This document shows, in pieces, positions 47,553-56,569 of a DNA stretch of 64,000 nucleotides; the first letter of the stretch is position 1; each line of letters begins with the position of its first letter. A program made the position numbers and the translations under genes. Source of the stretch: Zobellia galactanivorans (GTDB lineage: Bacteria > Bacteroidota > Bacteroidia > Flavobacteriales > Flavobacteriaceae); contig NC_015844.1 of assembly GCF_000973105.1 (NCBI RefSeq), forward strand, positions 496,001 to 560,000, read 5' to 3'. The notes below the pieces were generated by a model. The model had not been told where the DNA came from and did not search any database. It saw only the letters and a list, made by a program, of their open reading frames with translations.

Positions 47553-49421
47553 GTGAAAAGTCTATCCAAAGAGGAAATTAAAGATCGTCTAATCCGCAGG
47601 GCCGCTGACACTTGGGGGGTCGATGAAATGGAAATTGAATATTCATTCGATCCCATCGTCGGCATCCTTTTCGATGCTTGTTCGCATGAGTTCGAACGCA
47701 TATCGGAAACCATAAAGACCAGCCGAACCAAGATTACCGAGCGCTTGGTAGATCTTTTAACACCGGAAATATCGGTAACGGCCAAACCGGCCCATGCCGT
47801 CATGCACGCCCTACCCTTGGATTCGCAAATAGAAATCAACGGAAAAACCCAATTCTTCAATAGAAAAAGAATGCCCTTGTTCAACAATTTCAATGGCAGG
47901 GAAGGGTTTACCGATTTTTTCTTCTGTCCTTCGGGCGATTTTACCCTGAACAATTGTGAACTGAAATATATTGCCTATCCCGACAAGATCGTATCCTACG
48001 GAAATCAAAGAAGTGCGCCGTGGCTCACGAAAGGCGATTTCTCCGGTGCCCCGGAATCATCCGCCATATACCTAGGGATCCAGCCCGGTAAAGACCTAAA
48101 GGAATTAAAGGAGCTTTTATGTTACTTTGACCTCCTCAATTTCTCGAACAAAGAACTATTGGTACACCACTTGGGCATTGCCGAATGGTCCGTAAACGGT
48201 ATGGCTTTGGAAGTTACCAAGGGATTCCCTCAAAAAGAGGCCGTTAGGGACGATTATAGTGCCTATATCAATGAAGGTATACAAAGTAAGATACAGTTTT
48301 ATGAAGATTACGTAAGGCAGTATTACGAAGACCATTTTTACACCATTGAGGGCCAAGTGCCCTTGGCCGATAACTTGAAGCCACATCCGGAAATTTTCAA
48401 GGAGTTTTTATCGGAAAAAGATATCGCCATGTTCCAAGAGCCGCTTCTATGGATCAAAATTTCCTTTTCTTCCGTGGTTTCCACCCCAATGTTGGAAAAC
48501 CTGCATTGCCATATCAACTGTTTTCCCATATTGAATAAAAAGACCCATAGCACCAGTAGGCGTTTACAGTCGTATTTCAATATTATCCCCATGGAATCGG
48601 AAAATGATTTCTTTTTGGATGTCAGCCATGTGGAGGGCGATACCGGCAATAAGTATTATGTACATAACAGGGACAAAAAAGACGAGGTAAGGCCCCAGGC
48701 CTACTTGCGTTTTGGAGGGGTCAGCCGTTTTGACGAGCGCGATGCCTCCGAACTATTGAACTACACCTTAGACCTTTTAAAAGAAGACAGCGTGGCCTTC
48801 TCGGCCATGGGGGACGACTTTATCAATTCGAATTTAAAAGACCTGAAACAGATCGTTTCCCGCATAGAACAACAAATAGAACTCCGCGGTTTTAAGAAAA
48901 ATAAAATTCCTTATTTGATCATTAACAAGAACAGTATCAACAAAAATAGGGACACCATTATTTATGCCGATTATTGGACCACCTCAGGTGAAAAGGCCAA
49001 CAAGATCAACCCCTACAGCAAGCTGCACCAATATTCGGGAACGGCCTTTAAACCCGAATCATTGGTCTTGATCACGGGTACCTTGGGAGGGCACGACGAG
49101 CCGTCCCCAAGTGAAAAAATCTACGCCTACCGCGAACACATTCTCTCTAGGGGAAGAATAATAACCCGACAAGATATCGTTCAACATTGCTATGCGATTT
49201 TTAAGGATAGTATTACAAAGGTAAGCATCAAAAAAGGCGTCATGGTTTCCCGTGACAATTCTGTGGGCTACACCCCTACGACCGATATATATATTACCCA
49301 AAATAGCGAGACCAATTATAGTGAAGATGATTGGGAACATCTGAAAAAAGAATTGTTGATAGGCATTAAAACGCGTTCGGCCAATGTATTGCCCTTCCGT
49401 GTTTTTTATACCTCAACTTGA
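47553..49421 (+). CDS. tssF: T6SS baseplate protein TssF
   Basis: This 622-residue protein starts at GTG (47553), as the nearest upstream ATG is blocked by a stop. Its first part DTWGVDEMEIEYSFDPIVGILFDACSHEF, early LTPEISVTAKPAHAVMHALP and late YREHILSRGRIITRQDIVQHC are the TssF hallmarks. TssF with TssG forms the baseplate wedge. It lies between tssE and vgrG. Confidence 0.92.
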   Translation: MKSLSKEEIKDRLIRRAADTWGVDEMEIEYSFDPIVGILFDACSHEFERISETIKTSRTKITERLVDLLTPEISVTAKPAHAVMHALPLDSQIEINGKTQFFNRKRMPLFNNFNGREGFTDFFFCPSGDFTLNNCELKYIAYPDKIVSYGNQRSAPWLTKGDFSGAPESSAIYLGIQPGKDLKELKELLCYFDLLNFSNKELLVHHLGIAEWSVNGMALEVTKGFPQKEAVRDDYSAYINEGIQSKIQFYEDYVRQYYEDHFYTIEGQVPLADNLKPHPEIFKEFLSEKDIAMFQEPLLWIKISFSSVVSTPMLENLHCHINCFPILNKKTHSTSRRLQSYFNIIPMESENDFFLDVSHVEGDTGNKYYVHNRDKKDEVRPQAYLRFGGVSRFDERDASELLNYTLDLLKEDSVAFSAMGDDFINSNLKDLKQIVSRIEQQIELRGFKKNKIPYLIINKNSINKNRDTIIYADYWTTSGEKANKINPYSKLHQYSGTAFKPESLVLITGTLGGHDEPSPSEKIYAYREHILSRGRIITRQDIVQHCYAIFKDSITKVSIKKGVMVSRDNSVGYTPTTDIYITQNSETNYSEDDWEHLKKELLIGIKTRSANVLPFRVFYTST

Positions 49422-49523
49422 TTTTTTTGTAAGAAAAAGCAACTTGCAGTTTAACGAAAAAACAAGTGTTATTTTGTACGCTTTTAATGTTATTATTACT
49501 TTAACCTCCGTAAACACTGCCTT

Positions 49524-51359
49524 ATGTCCAAAATAGTAAACAGCAAACTCCTTGTAGGAGGAGAGGAATTCTTGCCCAATTCGGGCTATAGCGTTACCGT
49601 AGAACAGTCCATTGGAGGGCACAGCGCCTTCCGTATCGCCTTCCCTTCCAATGCCACCGAAGGCTACGCGGGCGCCTTGATGGACAATGCCCTGGCCTAT
49701 GTGGGCAAGAAGATCACCATCGGCATCAACGAAAACCAAATGGAATTCAAGGGCGTGGTCACCTCGGTAGACCTCCAAAAGGGGGCCGATGCCGCAGGTA
49801 CCATCGTACTGTCGGGCCATGGGCCGGCGGCCCTCTTGGCCAATTCCGTCCAGTGCCTTAGCTACGAAGAGGGTACGCCCCTATCTCAGGTGGCTACCGA
49901 TACCGTGAACGGACATTCCACCGAACATGTAAAACTTTCCATCGGCAAGGGCACCGACGTAAGCCTGCCCTATACCGTACAATATAACGAGAGCGACCTG
50001 GCCTTCCTTCAACGGCTCTGCAGCCGCTATGGGGCCTGGATCTACCATAACGGCACCGATTTCTGCGTGGGCAGGACCGGGGACAAACAGGTGCACGGCA
50101 TTTACGGACAAGATGTACAGGGCTTTAACCTTTCCACCGTGCTCAGGGAGCAGTCCTTCGGACTTAAGGCCAGGGACTGGGTCAACGACACCGATCTGGA
50201 AGCCGATGCATCGGCCTTCGCCCCAAGCTCGTCACACCCCTACCAAGACCGGATAAAGGGCGAATCGCAAAACGTTTTCGCCAAGAGAAGTTCCTATGAT
50301 TGGAGCGTAGGCCAGCACGAATACAGTGCGCAAAGCGGCGTAGATACCGCCACAAAGGTCAACGCCATGGGAAAGGCGGCCAGTATGATATTGGCCTCGG
50401 GCACTTCGGAGCTCGTGGGCCTTCGCGTCGGCGATACCCTCACCTTGGAAGGGCTCAATTTTTCCGACCAGGGCAAAAAGGACCCCTACGGTTCCTATGA
50501 TATCACCAAGGTCGTACACAGGTTCGACCATAGCGGACATTACCGCAACGAGTTCGAGGGCGTGCCCGAGGGCACCGAACACCTGCCCTACTCCAACAGT
50601 TTTGCCGCTCCCCGATCGGGCGCGCAAAGGGGCTGGGTGCTCGACAATGCCGATCCGGAAGGACTCGGACGTATCAAGGTGCAGTTCCCCTGGCAGAGGC
50701 CCATGGGTACCAGTACACCCTGGATAAAGATGGCCACCCCCTACTCCGGTAGCGACAAGGGCTTTTACTTCATCCCCGAAAAGGAAGAAGAGGTCTTGGT
50801 CGGTTTCGAGGCCGACAACCCCGAAAAGCCCTTTGTACTCAGTGCCGGCTTTAACAGCAGTGCCAAAAGCGGCCTGGCCGATGCCGACAACAACATCAAG
50901 GCCATCAAGACCCGTAGCGGGCATATCATAGAGCTCAACGATACCGACGGTGGGGAGAGCATTACGATCAAGGATAAGAATGAGAATATTTTTCAGATCG
51001 ATACGGCGAGTAACGACATTACCATCAATGCGAATAACAATGTAAATGTTAATGCAGAAAATAACGTTACGCTTACCGCCAAGGAAACCATAAAATTTTC
51101 AGCTAAAAATATACAATTAGACGCACAGGAAGATATTACGGCCGGAGCAAGTAGAAATATTAGTGCTAGTGCTGGAGAAACCGTCAATACCATGGCCAAA
51201 AACAAAAATGATATTATCGACAACGAAATTATGATCAATGCTAAAAAATTAGAAGAAACTGCTGACGAAATCTCCGTGAACAGTACATCCAAAAATTTGA
51301 CTTTATTTTCTCAAAAATCTGTTGATGTACAAAGCAATGAAAAGGTAAAATTATTTTAA
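49524..51359 (+). CDS. vgrG: T6SS spike protein VgrG (TssI)
   Basis: This 611-residue VgrG has a gp27-like part (about 1-360), the gp5 OB-fold from about residue 369 (RGWVLDNADPEGLGRIKVQFPWQ then TPWIKMATPYSGSDKGFYFIPE) and a C-terminal beta-helix of short repeats (about 480-611) with ITINANNNVNVNAENN. The gp5 lysozyme is absent as in other VgrGs. The tip binds a PAAR protein that carries effectors. The middle is visibly GC-richer than the following cargo genes. It heads a compact cargo operon. Confidence 0.95.
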   Translation: MSKIVNSKLLVGGEEFLPNSGYSVTVEQSIGGHSAFRIAFPSNATEGYAGALMDNALAYVGKKITIGINENQMEFKGVVTSVDLQKGADAAGTIVLSGHGPAALLANSVQCLSYEEGTPLSQVATDTVNGHSTEHVKLSIGKGTDVSLPYTVQYNESDLAFLQRLCSRYGAWIYHNGTDFCVGRTGDKQVHGIYGQDVQGFNLSTVLREQSFGLKARDWVNDTDLEADASAFAPSSSHPYQDRIKGESQNVFAKRSSYDWSVGQHEYSAQSGVDTATKVNAMGKAASMILASGTSELVGLRVGDTLTLEGLNFSDQGKKDPYGSYDITKVVHRFDHSGHYRNEFEGVPEGTEHLPYSNSFAAPRSGAQRGWVLDNADPEGLGRIKVQFPWQRPMGTSTPWIKMATPYSGSDKGFYFIPEKEEEVLVGFEADNPEKPFVLSAGFNSSAKSGLADADNNIKAIKTRSGHIIELNDTDGGESITIKDKNENIFQIDTASNDITINANNNVNVNAENNVTLTAKETIKFSAKNIQLDAQEDITAGASRNISASAGETVNTMAKNKNDIIDNEIMINAKKLEETADEISVNSTSKNLTLFSQKSVDVQSNEKVKLF

Positions 51360-51371
51360 TCCTTACTTCTT

Positions 51372-52232
51372 TTGAAAAACAATAAAGAAAAGGTCAATTT
51401 AGGAATTGACAATTACTTAAAAATCGAACCCTCAAATTTCAAAAGGAAATATGGCGTCCTAATTAAATTCAACGACGACAAGGGTAAGGAAAAAGGGCTC
51501 ATAACCTATGAAATAGAGATAAATGCCCAAAAAACAGACATGTTCTTATGGCTGTACAATTTTGACAAGAAAAACGTACGAATTAATGATCAAAAACCAC
51601 ATAAAAACTTAGATGTCATAGCTACAGAATGTAATTTGGCCCTCTATCCTATGCAATTGGAAATAGGATGGAAACAGAAAAGAAAACGAATTATAAATAG
51701 TGATATAATTAGGGCAAATTGGAATGAAAAAAGAAAAATCTTAAAAAACAGGTTTGCACATGAACTGGTAGACTGGTATTTAAAAACTACAGACAACAAT
51801 ATTCAAGATGACACTTTGTTGAACAAAGCAATAGAACAAGACATTTTTCTTTGTTTTTATTTAGCTCCGATATACCAAACATATGGTATGCTGACCAACA
51901 TGACGGAAGCAGAAATCAAAGTACCCATATTGCCCAACACCCTACCGGTTTGCTTTTTGTCCGAATTAAAAATAAACCACGAGATTAGTAATTATGGTTC
52001 TATTACATTAAGAATGGAAGGTTTTTTAAATGAGGAACGCAGTGCCTATGATTTAGTTACCTTAAAAGATATTCCGGTAACACCTTCCAATGAAAATAAA
52101 AATGGTCGTATAGAAGCGACATTTCAATTAGATAAGAATTCAAAAATTATAAAGTCCATTATTTCAGATTGCTTCATAGAGCTGCCATATGGCAAAGGGA
52201 GAAGTTTTCGAATGGAAGCTTTTGAAATCTAA
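51372..52232 (+). CDS. Unknown protein downstream of VgrG, possible effector adaptor
   Basis: I do not recognise this 286-residue family. The frame begins at TTG (51372), 12 bases after the vgrG stop, as no suitable ATG is present. The N-terminal half has beta strands with KGLITYEIEINAQKTDMFLWLYNFDKK, then a helical part, then a beta-rich C-terminus (EIPVTPSNENKNGRIEATF). No signal peptide or membrane helix is seen. Position between vgrG and the PAAR-like gene suggests an adaptor or chaperone that loads the cargo. Confidence 0.6.
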   Translation: MKNNKEKVNLGIDNYLKIEPSNFKRKYGVLIKFNDDKGKEKGLITYEIEINAQKTDMFLWLYNFDKKNVRINDQKPHKNLDVIATECNLALYPMQLEIGWKQKRKRIINSDIIRANWNEKRKILKNRFAHELVDWYLKTTDNNIQDDTLLNKAIEQDIFLCFYLAPIYQTYGMLTNMTEAEIKVPILPNTLPVCFLSELKINHEISNYGSITLRMEGFLNEERSAYDLVTLKDIPVTPSNENKNGRIEATFQLDKNSKIIKSIISDCFIELPYGKGRSFRMEAFEI

Positions 52233-52249
52233 TAGAAAAAGAACAAATT

Positions 52250-52738
52250 ATGGCAAAACCAGAAAAAAACGGAATATTGGTGTGCAAAGGTGCTATCTGT
52301 AATTGCACTATGGCTCCCGGGGTACCATCCCTTCCCATGGAGGTAATAACTCAACAAAAATATTACATCAACGACGACCAAGGCACACAAAAACTTATTG
52401 CCACAGATTTAGAAAAAACAGTAGCTTCTGTAAATTTTACCACTTGTAAACCCGGCACTCCTTCTTCAATGCCGTGTGCCGCCAATTTAGAATGGTCCGG
52501 CTTTTATGAAAACATAGAACTTCCCAATGGAGGAAAGCCTCTTTTGGACACAAGTACTGCACAATGCAGTGCAGGCGGTGGTACAATAACGATATTTAAC
52601 CATGGACAGACGATAAGCATCCCAGCTTCCACCTTGGAAGATGCGGATGAAGACATACATAGTCAATTAAACCCCATGGTCAATTTGGGAACCGCAAAAT
52701 ATAGGAACGAGGATTACGATGGTATTGAATTAATCTAA
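52250..52738 (+). CDS. PAAR-like spike-tip protein (DUF4280)
   Basis: This 162-residue protein has a DUF4280 PAAR-like fold: VCKGAICNCTMAP near the start, several Cys (GAICNC, FTTCKPG, MPCAA, TAQCSAGGG) that may bind metal, and the ITIFNHGQTISIP strand pattern. PAAR-like proteins cap VgrG and sharpen the spike. It is 17 bases after the adaptor-like gene, and the next gene starts right at its stop, indicating one cargo unit. Confidence 0.88.
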   Translation: MAKPEKNGILVCKGAICNCTMAPGVPSLPMEVITQQKYYINDDQGTQKLIATDLEKTVASVNFTTCKPGTPSSMPCAANLEWSGFYENIELPNGGKPLLDTSTAQCSAGGGTITIFNHGQTISIPASTLEDADEDIHSQLNPMVNLGTAKYRNEDYDGIELI

Positions 52739-54994
52739 ATGAAAAGTAAGAAACAGCATATTACTGGAGTAAAAAGAATAGTTGCCAAAGAGTCAAACGG
52801 GGTCGAAGCAAAAACCGGATCTCTACATAGTCCTTACCACATATTAATGGGAAGCAAGGAGGATGGCATGTATCTAGATGTCTTTGTACCTGATGACGGT
52901 TATTACGCACAAACACCATCCTTTAGGAAAGGAAAAGAAAGCTGGATATGGCATACCCTGAGTGACAAGAACAGAATATTCACCAAGGATGATGCTGTAG
53001 GCATTAAAGGTAGGGGAGTTAGAGCCGTCCTAAAGAAAAAACTATGTGGCAGTGCCCTTAATTGGATAGAAGCCTTTCACTCTTACCCTGAAAACAAACT
53101 ACCCTCAGGTTTCTATGTATCAGGTCAATGTGACCCTAAAATCACCAATGTAACTTGGAAAAAGTATCAAGACGATAATAATGGGGCGGAACTAGGATAT
53201 GCCGAAGCGAAGTTTGGAGACATGCTCCAATTACACATCGAAACCGAGGGGCTAAATGGTGAATTGTTACATATAGATTTTGAAGAAGATGAAGAAGGAA
53301 CGATTATTGATTCTGTAAGCGATATTACCTACTTAGGAAAACTTATTTTAAATGTTCCAATAAAAAGTATTTGGAGAAATAAATTGTTCAATCTTGCAGA
53401 ACAAACTTTTAACGATTATTTACGATTAACTCCAATAATCAGCTATACAGACCCAAAAACGGGAAAGAAAGAAAGCTTGAGGTCTAATTATATTGATATT
53501 CAGAATAAGATTGCCGACAGAAAATCTGAAAAAGGGAGTGCTGTACCGGTTTCTATTGGGCGAGTTGAGCATAGTATACTGAGGTACAACCCCTGCAAGT
53601 TCACTTCATTGATTATTAAAAAGAAAAAAACAAATAGAGATTATATCTATTTTGATCAGAACAAAACGGTGATAAATCCAGAGCCATATGAAATGGTTTC
53701 AGGTTCTAATAAAAACATTAATAATATAACCATAAAAGCAGAAGGACTTGAAGTCGGAAAATGCCTCAGTAGTATTACTGAACATCTCGATGAAAAAATA
53801 GTCGTCAGCTATAAGAACAATGACAATATTATCACAAAAGAAGACGTGGTTTTACAAGGAGGTAACACAATAAAACATGATGTCATTTGTAATCTTAGCG
53901 AAAATCATTTGGCTCCTTTACATTATATATGGCCTAAAGGAAAAAGGTTGTACCGTAAATATGACTTCTATTTTGATACCTGTAGCTACAAAAAACATGT
54001 ACCAGTACATGTATATTCCGATATTAAATGGACCTTAGAATTTCAATGGAACCATGATGCCCCCTTTGCATATGGTTTTAGCAAAGGGCTTCCAAAGCAT
54101 AGCGTCGACAGAAAAAAAGCAATAGGTGCTGCCATAGATGCGGAATGGGCCAAAGAAGAGGGGGAAATGGCCCAGTCCTTTGGTTGGTCTCTAAAAGCCC
54201 AATGGGACAAAGGCGATGCTGTTGAGATTGGGGATAAATTCATGGAGAATATCCGAAAGACATTGAAGATGTTTCTAAAGGTCAAGGGTATTGTTGATGG
54301 TATTACAACTCAGCTACGAGGAAACCTTCCCTTTGAATTTGAAGTTAAATCTCCCGCCATTGCAATTTCCGCACAATGGTATCTAAAAGAGATGGATAGC
54401 GAAACTCCTGATTTTGCACACAAAGTAGCTACCATGGTTACCGTGGGGGCTTCAGCTAATCCATTGATAGGAGCTACATTTACTATCGATTTGATTTCAA
54501 CCCTTGCTAACGTAGGCTCGCCGGCTGTAGAGAAAATCGTTCGATTCATAAGGGACAATGCAAAAGAATACGTTGAAATTTTGTTCGAAATAAGGTTTAA
54601 CGGAGAAATCAAAATTGATGGGAAACTAGAAATTAACACATTAACTCCTGAAGAGACAACAGGAAAAATACAAATTAATGGTGAGATTAGTGTAGAAGTA
54701 GAACTTTCCGCCAAAGGCTCTACTGGGAAGTTTGTTTCAGGAAGTTTTGAAGCAGAATTGGAAGCTGGGATAACTGGTAAAGCAAGTGTCACCGGAGGAT
54801 TGGAAGCGGGTGCCGATAAAGAAGGGGTGTATGTAATGCCTGTGGCAGAATTTGGGGGAGTAATCGCTACATTTGTATTAAAGGGGAGTGTCAAATTTGG
54901 AATTGCAAAAAAAAGTTTTGATCAAAGTCCTCCGGAGGCAAAAATTGTCGAATCTGATAAAGTAGAATTTCAAAAAAACTATTTAAACAAATAA
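52739..54994 (+). CDS. Large candidate T6SS effector, function unknown
   Basis: This 751-residue protein begins directly after the DUF4280 stop (TAA-ATG). The N-terminal 450 residues are beta-rich and contain KYQDDNNGAELGYAEAKFGDML, a Gly/Asp-rich pattern often seen in Bacteroidota VgrG cargo. The segment about 540-620 has hydrophobic stretches (ATMVTVGASANPLIGATFTIDLISTL), and residues about 640-730 are a regular beta strand series with alternating Gly and hydrophobic residues, ending in GGVIATFVLKGSVKFG. The overall look is that of a membrane-perforating toxin. The catalytic activity is unknown. The following gene encodes a lipoprotein that could be its immunity partner. Confidence 0.65.
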   Translation: MKSKKQHITGVKRIVAKESNGVEAKTGSLHSPYHILMGSKEDGMYLDVFVPDDGYYAQTPSFRKGKESWIWHTLSDKNRIFTKDDAVGIKGRGVRAVLKKKLCGSALNWIEAFHSYPENKLPSGFYVSGQCDPKITNVTWKKYQDDNNGAELGYAEAKFGDMLQLHIETEGLNGELLHIDFEEDEEGTIIDSVSDITYLGKLILNVPIKSIWRNKLFNLAEQTFNDYLRLTPIISYTDPKTGKKESLRSNYIDIQNKIADRKSEKGSAVPVSIGRVEHSILRYNPCKFTSLIIKKKKTNRDYIYFDQNKTVINPEPYEMVSGSNKNINNITIKAEGLEVGKCLSSITEHLDEKIVVSYKNNDNIITKEDVVLQGGNTIKHDVICNLSENHLAPLHYIWPKGKRLYRKYDFYFDTCSYKKHVPVHVYSDIKWTLEFQWNHDAPFAYGFSKGLPKHSVDRKKAIGAAIDAEWAKEEGEMAQSFGWSLKAQWDKGDAVEIGDKFMENIRKTLKMFLKVKGIVDGITTQLRGNLPFEFEVKSPAIAISAQWYLKEMDSETPDFAHKVATMVTVGASANPLIGATFTIDLISTLANVGSPAVEKIVRFIRDNAKEYVEILFEIRFNGEIKIDGKLEINTLTPEETTGKIQINGEISVEVELSAKGSTGKFVSGSFEAELEAGITGKASVTGGLEAGADKEGVYVMPVAEFGGVIATFVLKGSVKFGIAKKSFDQSPPEAKIVESDKVEFQKNYLNK

Positions 54995-54997
54995 TAT

Positions 54998-55618
54998 ATG
55001 TTGCGAATGTTACTAATTGTTTTATTTAGCATTTTAACCAGTTGTAATCAAACTATGGATTTAGAAAACTTAACGCTTACTGAAAACATTAATGATTTTT
55101 CAGAATTTTTAAACATTAAAAACACTAAATCCATAGACCTTTTACTAGACTATAAATTTTTAAAGATTGAAGATAGTGGTGAGGTTGAAAGGAACAAAGG
55201 ACGAATAATCAAAGATATATATATTGATCCCTCAAACAATAAGGTTACATATAATAATATAATCCCAAATGAGCTTATGTTTCGGACAATTGATAATATA
55301 ATCGCTTATTATCATATGGACATTTACGACGCTGAGTCAACAAATATGCTATTTGATTATTTGGAAAAAAAATATGGTAAGGGAAAACTTATTTTTGGAG
55401 AGGACAATAATGGTAGTCAAATCTACATTTGGAAAATTGACAATAAATTTATTAGATATTCAACGATAATATACACCAATGAAGATAAAGATGGAAATAG
55501 AGTTGATTGGTTAGGTTCCTCATTGGTAATGGTAGATGCGAATGAATTATTAAAGGGAACCTGCCCTTTATACACGAGTATGCTAAAGCAAATAAAAATG
55601 CCAGATTTAAGAGAATAA
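54998..55618 (+). CDS. Lipoprotein, candidate immunity protein
   Basis: This 206-residue protein has a signal peptide with lipobox LTSC. The mature part is alpha/beta and Asp-rich, with KYGKGKLIFGEDNNGSQIYIWKIDN and no recognised family. It starts three bases after the large effector candidate. A lipoprotein next to a toxin with membrane-like segments is likely to protect the periplasm, but this is inference. Confidence 0.62.
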   Translation: MLRMLLIVLFSILTSCNQTMDLENLTLTENINDFSEFLNIKNTKSIDLLLDYKFLKIEDSGEVERNKGRIIKDIYIDPSNNKVTYNNIIPNELMFRTIDNIIAYYHMDIYDAESTNMLFDYLEKKYGKGKLIFGEDNNGSQIYIWKIDNKFIRYSTIIYTNEDKDGNRVDWLGSSLVMVDANELLKGTCPLYTSMLKQIKMPDLRE

Positions 55619-55625
55619 TCAAGCA

Positions 55626-56399
55626 ATGGACAAACCCTTTTACAAAATAAAATTTTCCAGCACTTCCTGCAATTTTGAAATACGGATTAATGACATGCCT
55701 GTTTTCAGTTATGTGGATACGGGTATGATTTCTACCCAATACCCTATAAACCATTTAATATTAAAATCAGGGAATCAAGGTATTTCATTAAAACTTTGGC
55801 CACAGAACAGCCAAAGTAGTCTAACCGAGCATTCAAAATTACAAATTTCAATTCTTGTTAACGATGCTTCCGATCCAAGTAGGATGCCAACAGAGGTACT
55901 TGTTTTCCAGACTCCCTTATTCGATAAGCCTATGCCCTTTTTTGAATATAAAACTAATTTTAAAGTCACTGTCCCTTATTTATTGAAAGGTTGGTCCGAC
56001 TCAAGCATTTTTCAAATAAACCAATCACTAACGAATGAAGTATTAGCTTTTTATAGTAATATTCATAATATCTTAAAGGAAAAGGACTTCGTGGCTTATA
56101 AGAAAATTTACTTAACAAAGCTTAAAGAAGTGGATACCAGTATTTACTCTTCTCAAGCGGAAACCGATAGTGAGTGGGAAGAACTTGTTTCATTTTTAAA
56201 TGACCCAGAAATGCAAATAGCCCCTATATCAAAAAACGTAAGCTTGTTTCTTTATGGAGACGAAAAGGTCATTTCCCTTCAACAACCAAACCTTGAACCA
56301 GCGTTGTTTTTTGAAAACAAAACTGAAAAGACACAATATCAAATTCCTTTATTTTTACACAAACCAAAAGAATCTGACAGATTAGAAGTCATACGGTAA
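55626..56399 (+). CDS. Unknown protein, paralogue of the lipoprotein at 58789-59691
   Basis: This 257-residue protein has no signal peptide. Its halves match the protein at 58789: I-x-x-x-P-I-N-x-L-I-L-x-S-G-x-Q-x-I-x-x-K-L-x-P near residue 45, YLLKGWSDS versus YQHMGWSES, and the shared end LHxPKxxxxLEVIR. No known domain was recognised. It lies seven bases after the lipoprotein gene and is the last gene before a strong terminator. Paralogues differing by presence of a signal suggest two compartments for the same binding function, perhaps effector handling or immunity. Confidence 0.62.
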   Translation: MDKPFYKIKFSSTSCNFEIRINDMPVFSYVDTGMISTQYPINHLILKSGNQGISLKLWPQNSQSSLTEHSKLQISILVNDASDPSRMPTEVLVFQTPLFDKPMPFFEYKTNFKVTVPYLLKGWSDSSIFQINQSLTNEVLAFYSNIHNILKEKDFVAYKKIYLTKLKEVDTSIYSSQAETDSEWEELVSFLNDPEMQIAPISKNVSLFLYGDEKVISLQQPNLEPALFFENKTEKTQYQIPLFLHKPKESDRLEVIR

Positions 56400-56495
56400 T
56401 AAGTAGATAAATTTGTTTGTATAGACTTTTACTGTCTCATTTGTAAAGAGTACCATTCAGACTAAAAAGACAGACCTTATCAAAACCCACCCTCA

Positions 56496-56519
56496 AAAGC
56501 TATTTAATTAAATAGCTTT
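56496..56519. terminator. Terminator after the VgrG cargo operon
   Basis: AAAGCTATTTAATTAAATAGCTTT is a perfect 24-bp palindrome, followed on the plus strand by CGTTTTATT. It lies about 97 bases after the stop of the last cargo gene and ahead of the GIDE-domain gene. Confidence 0.7.
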
Positions 56520-56569
56520 CGTTTTATTGGGCCAAGTTTTCAAACCTTTTTACACCAAAATAAAATGCC

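Noticed and set aside
49421-49523. Promoter ahead of vgrG
   Set aside because: A TATTTTG stretch is present, but it misses one base of TAnnTTTG and no TTG lies at the right distance.
50232-50924. 230-codon minus-strand frame inside vgrG
   Set aside because: It lies opposite the strongly supported VgrG coding frame in a GC-rich section and is a shadow.
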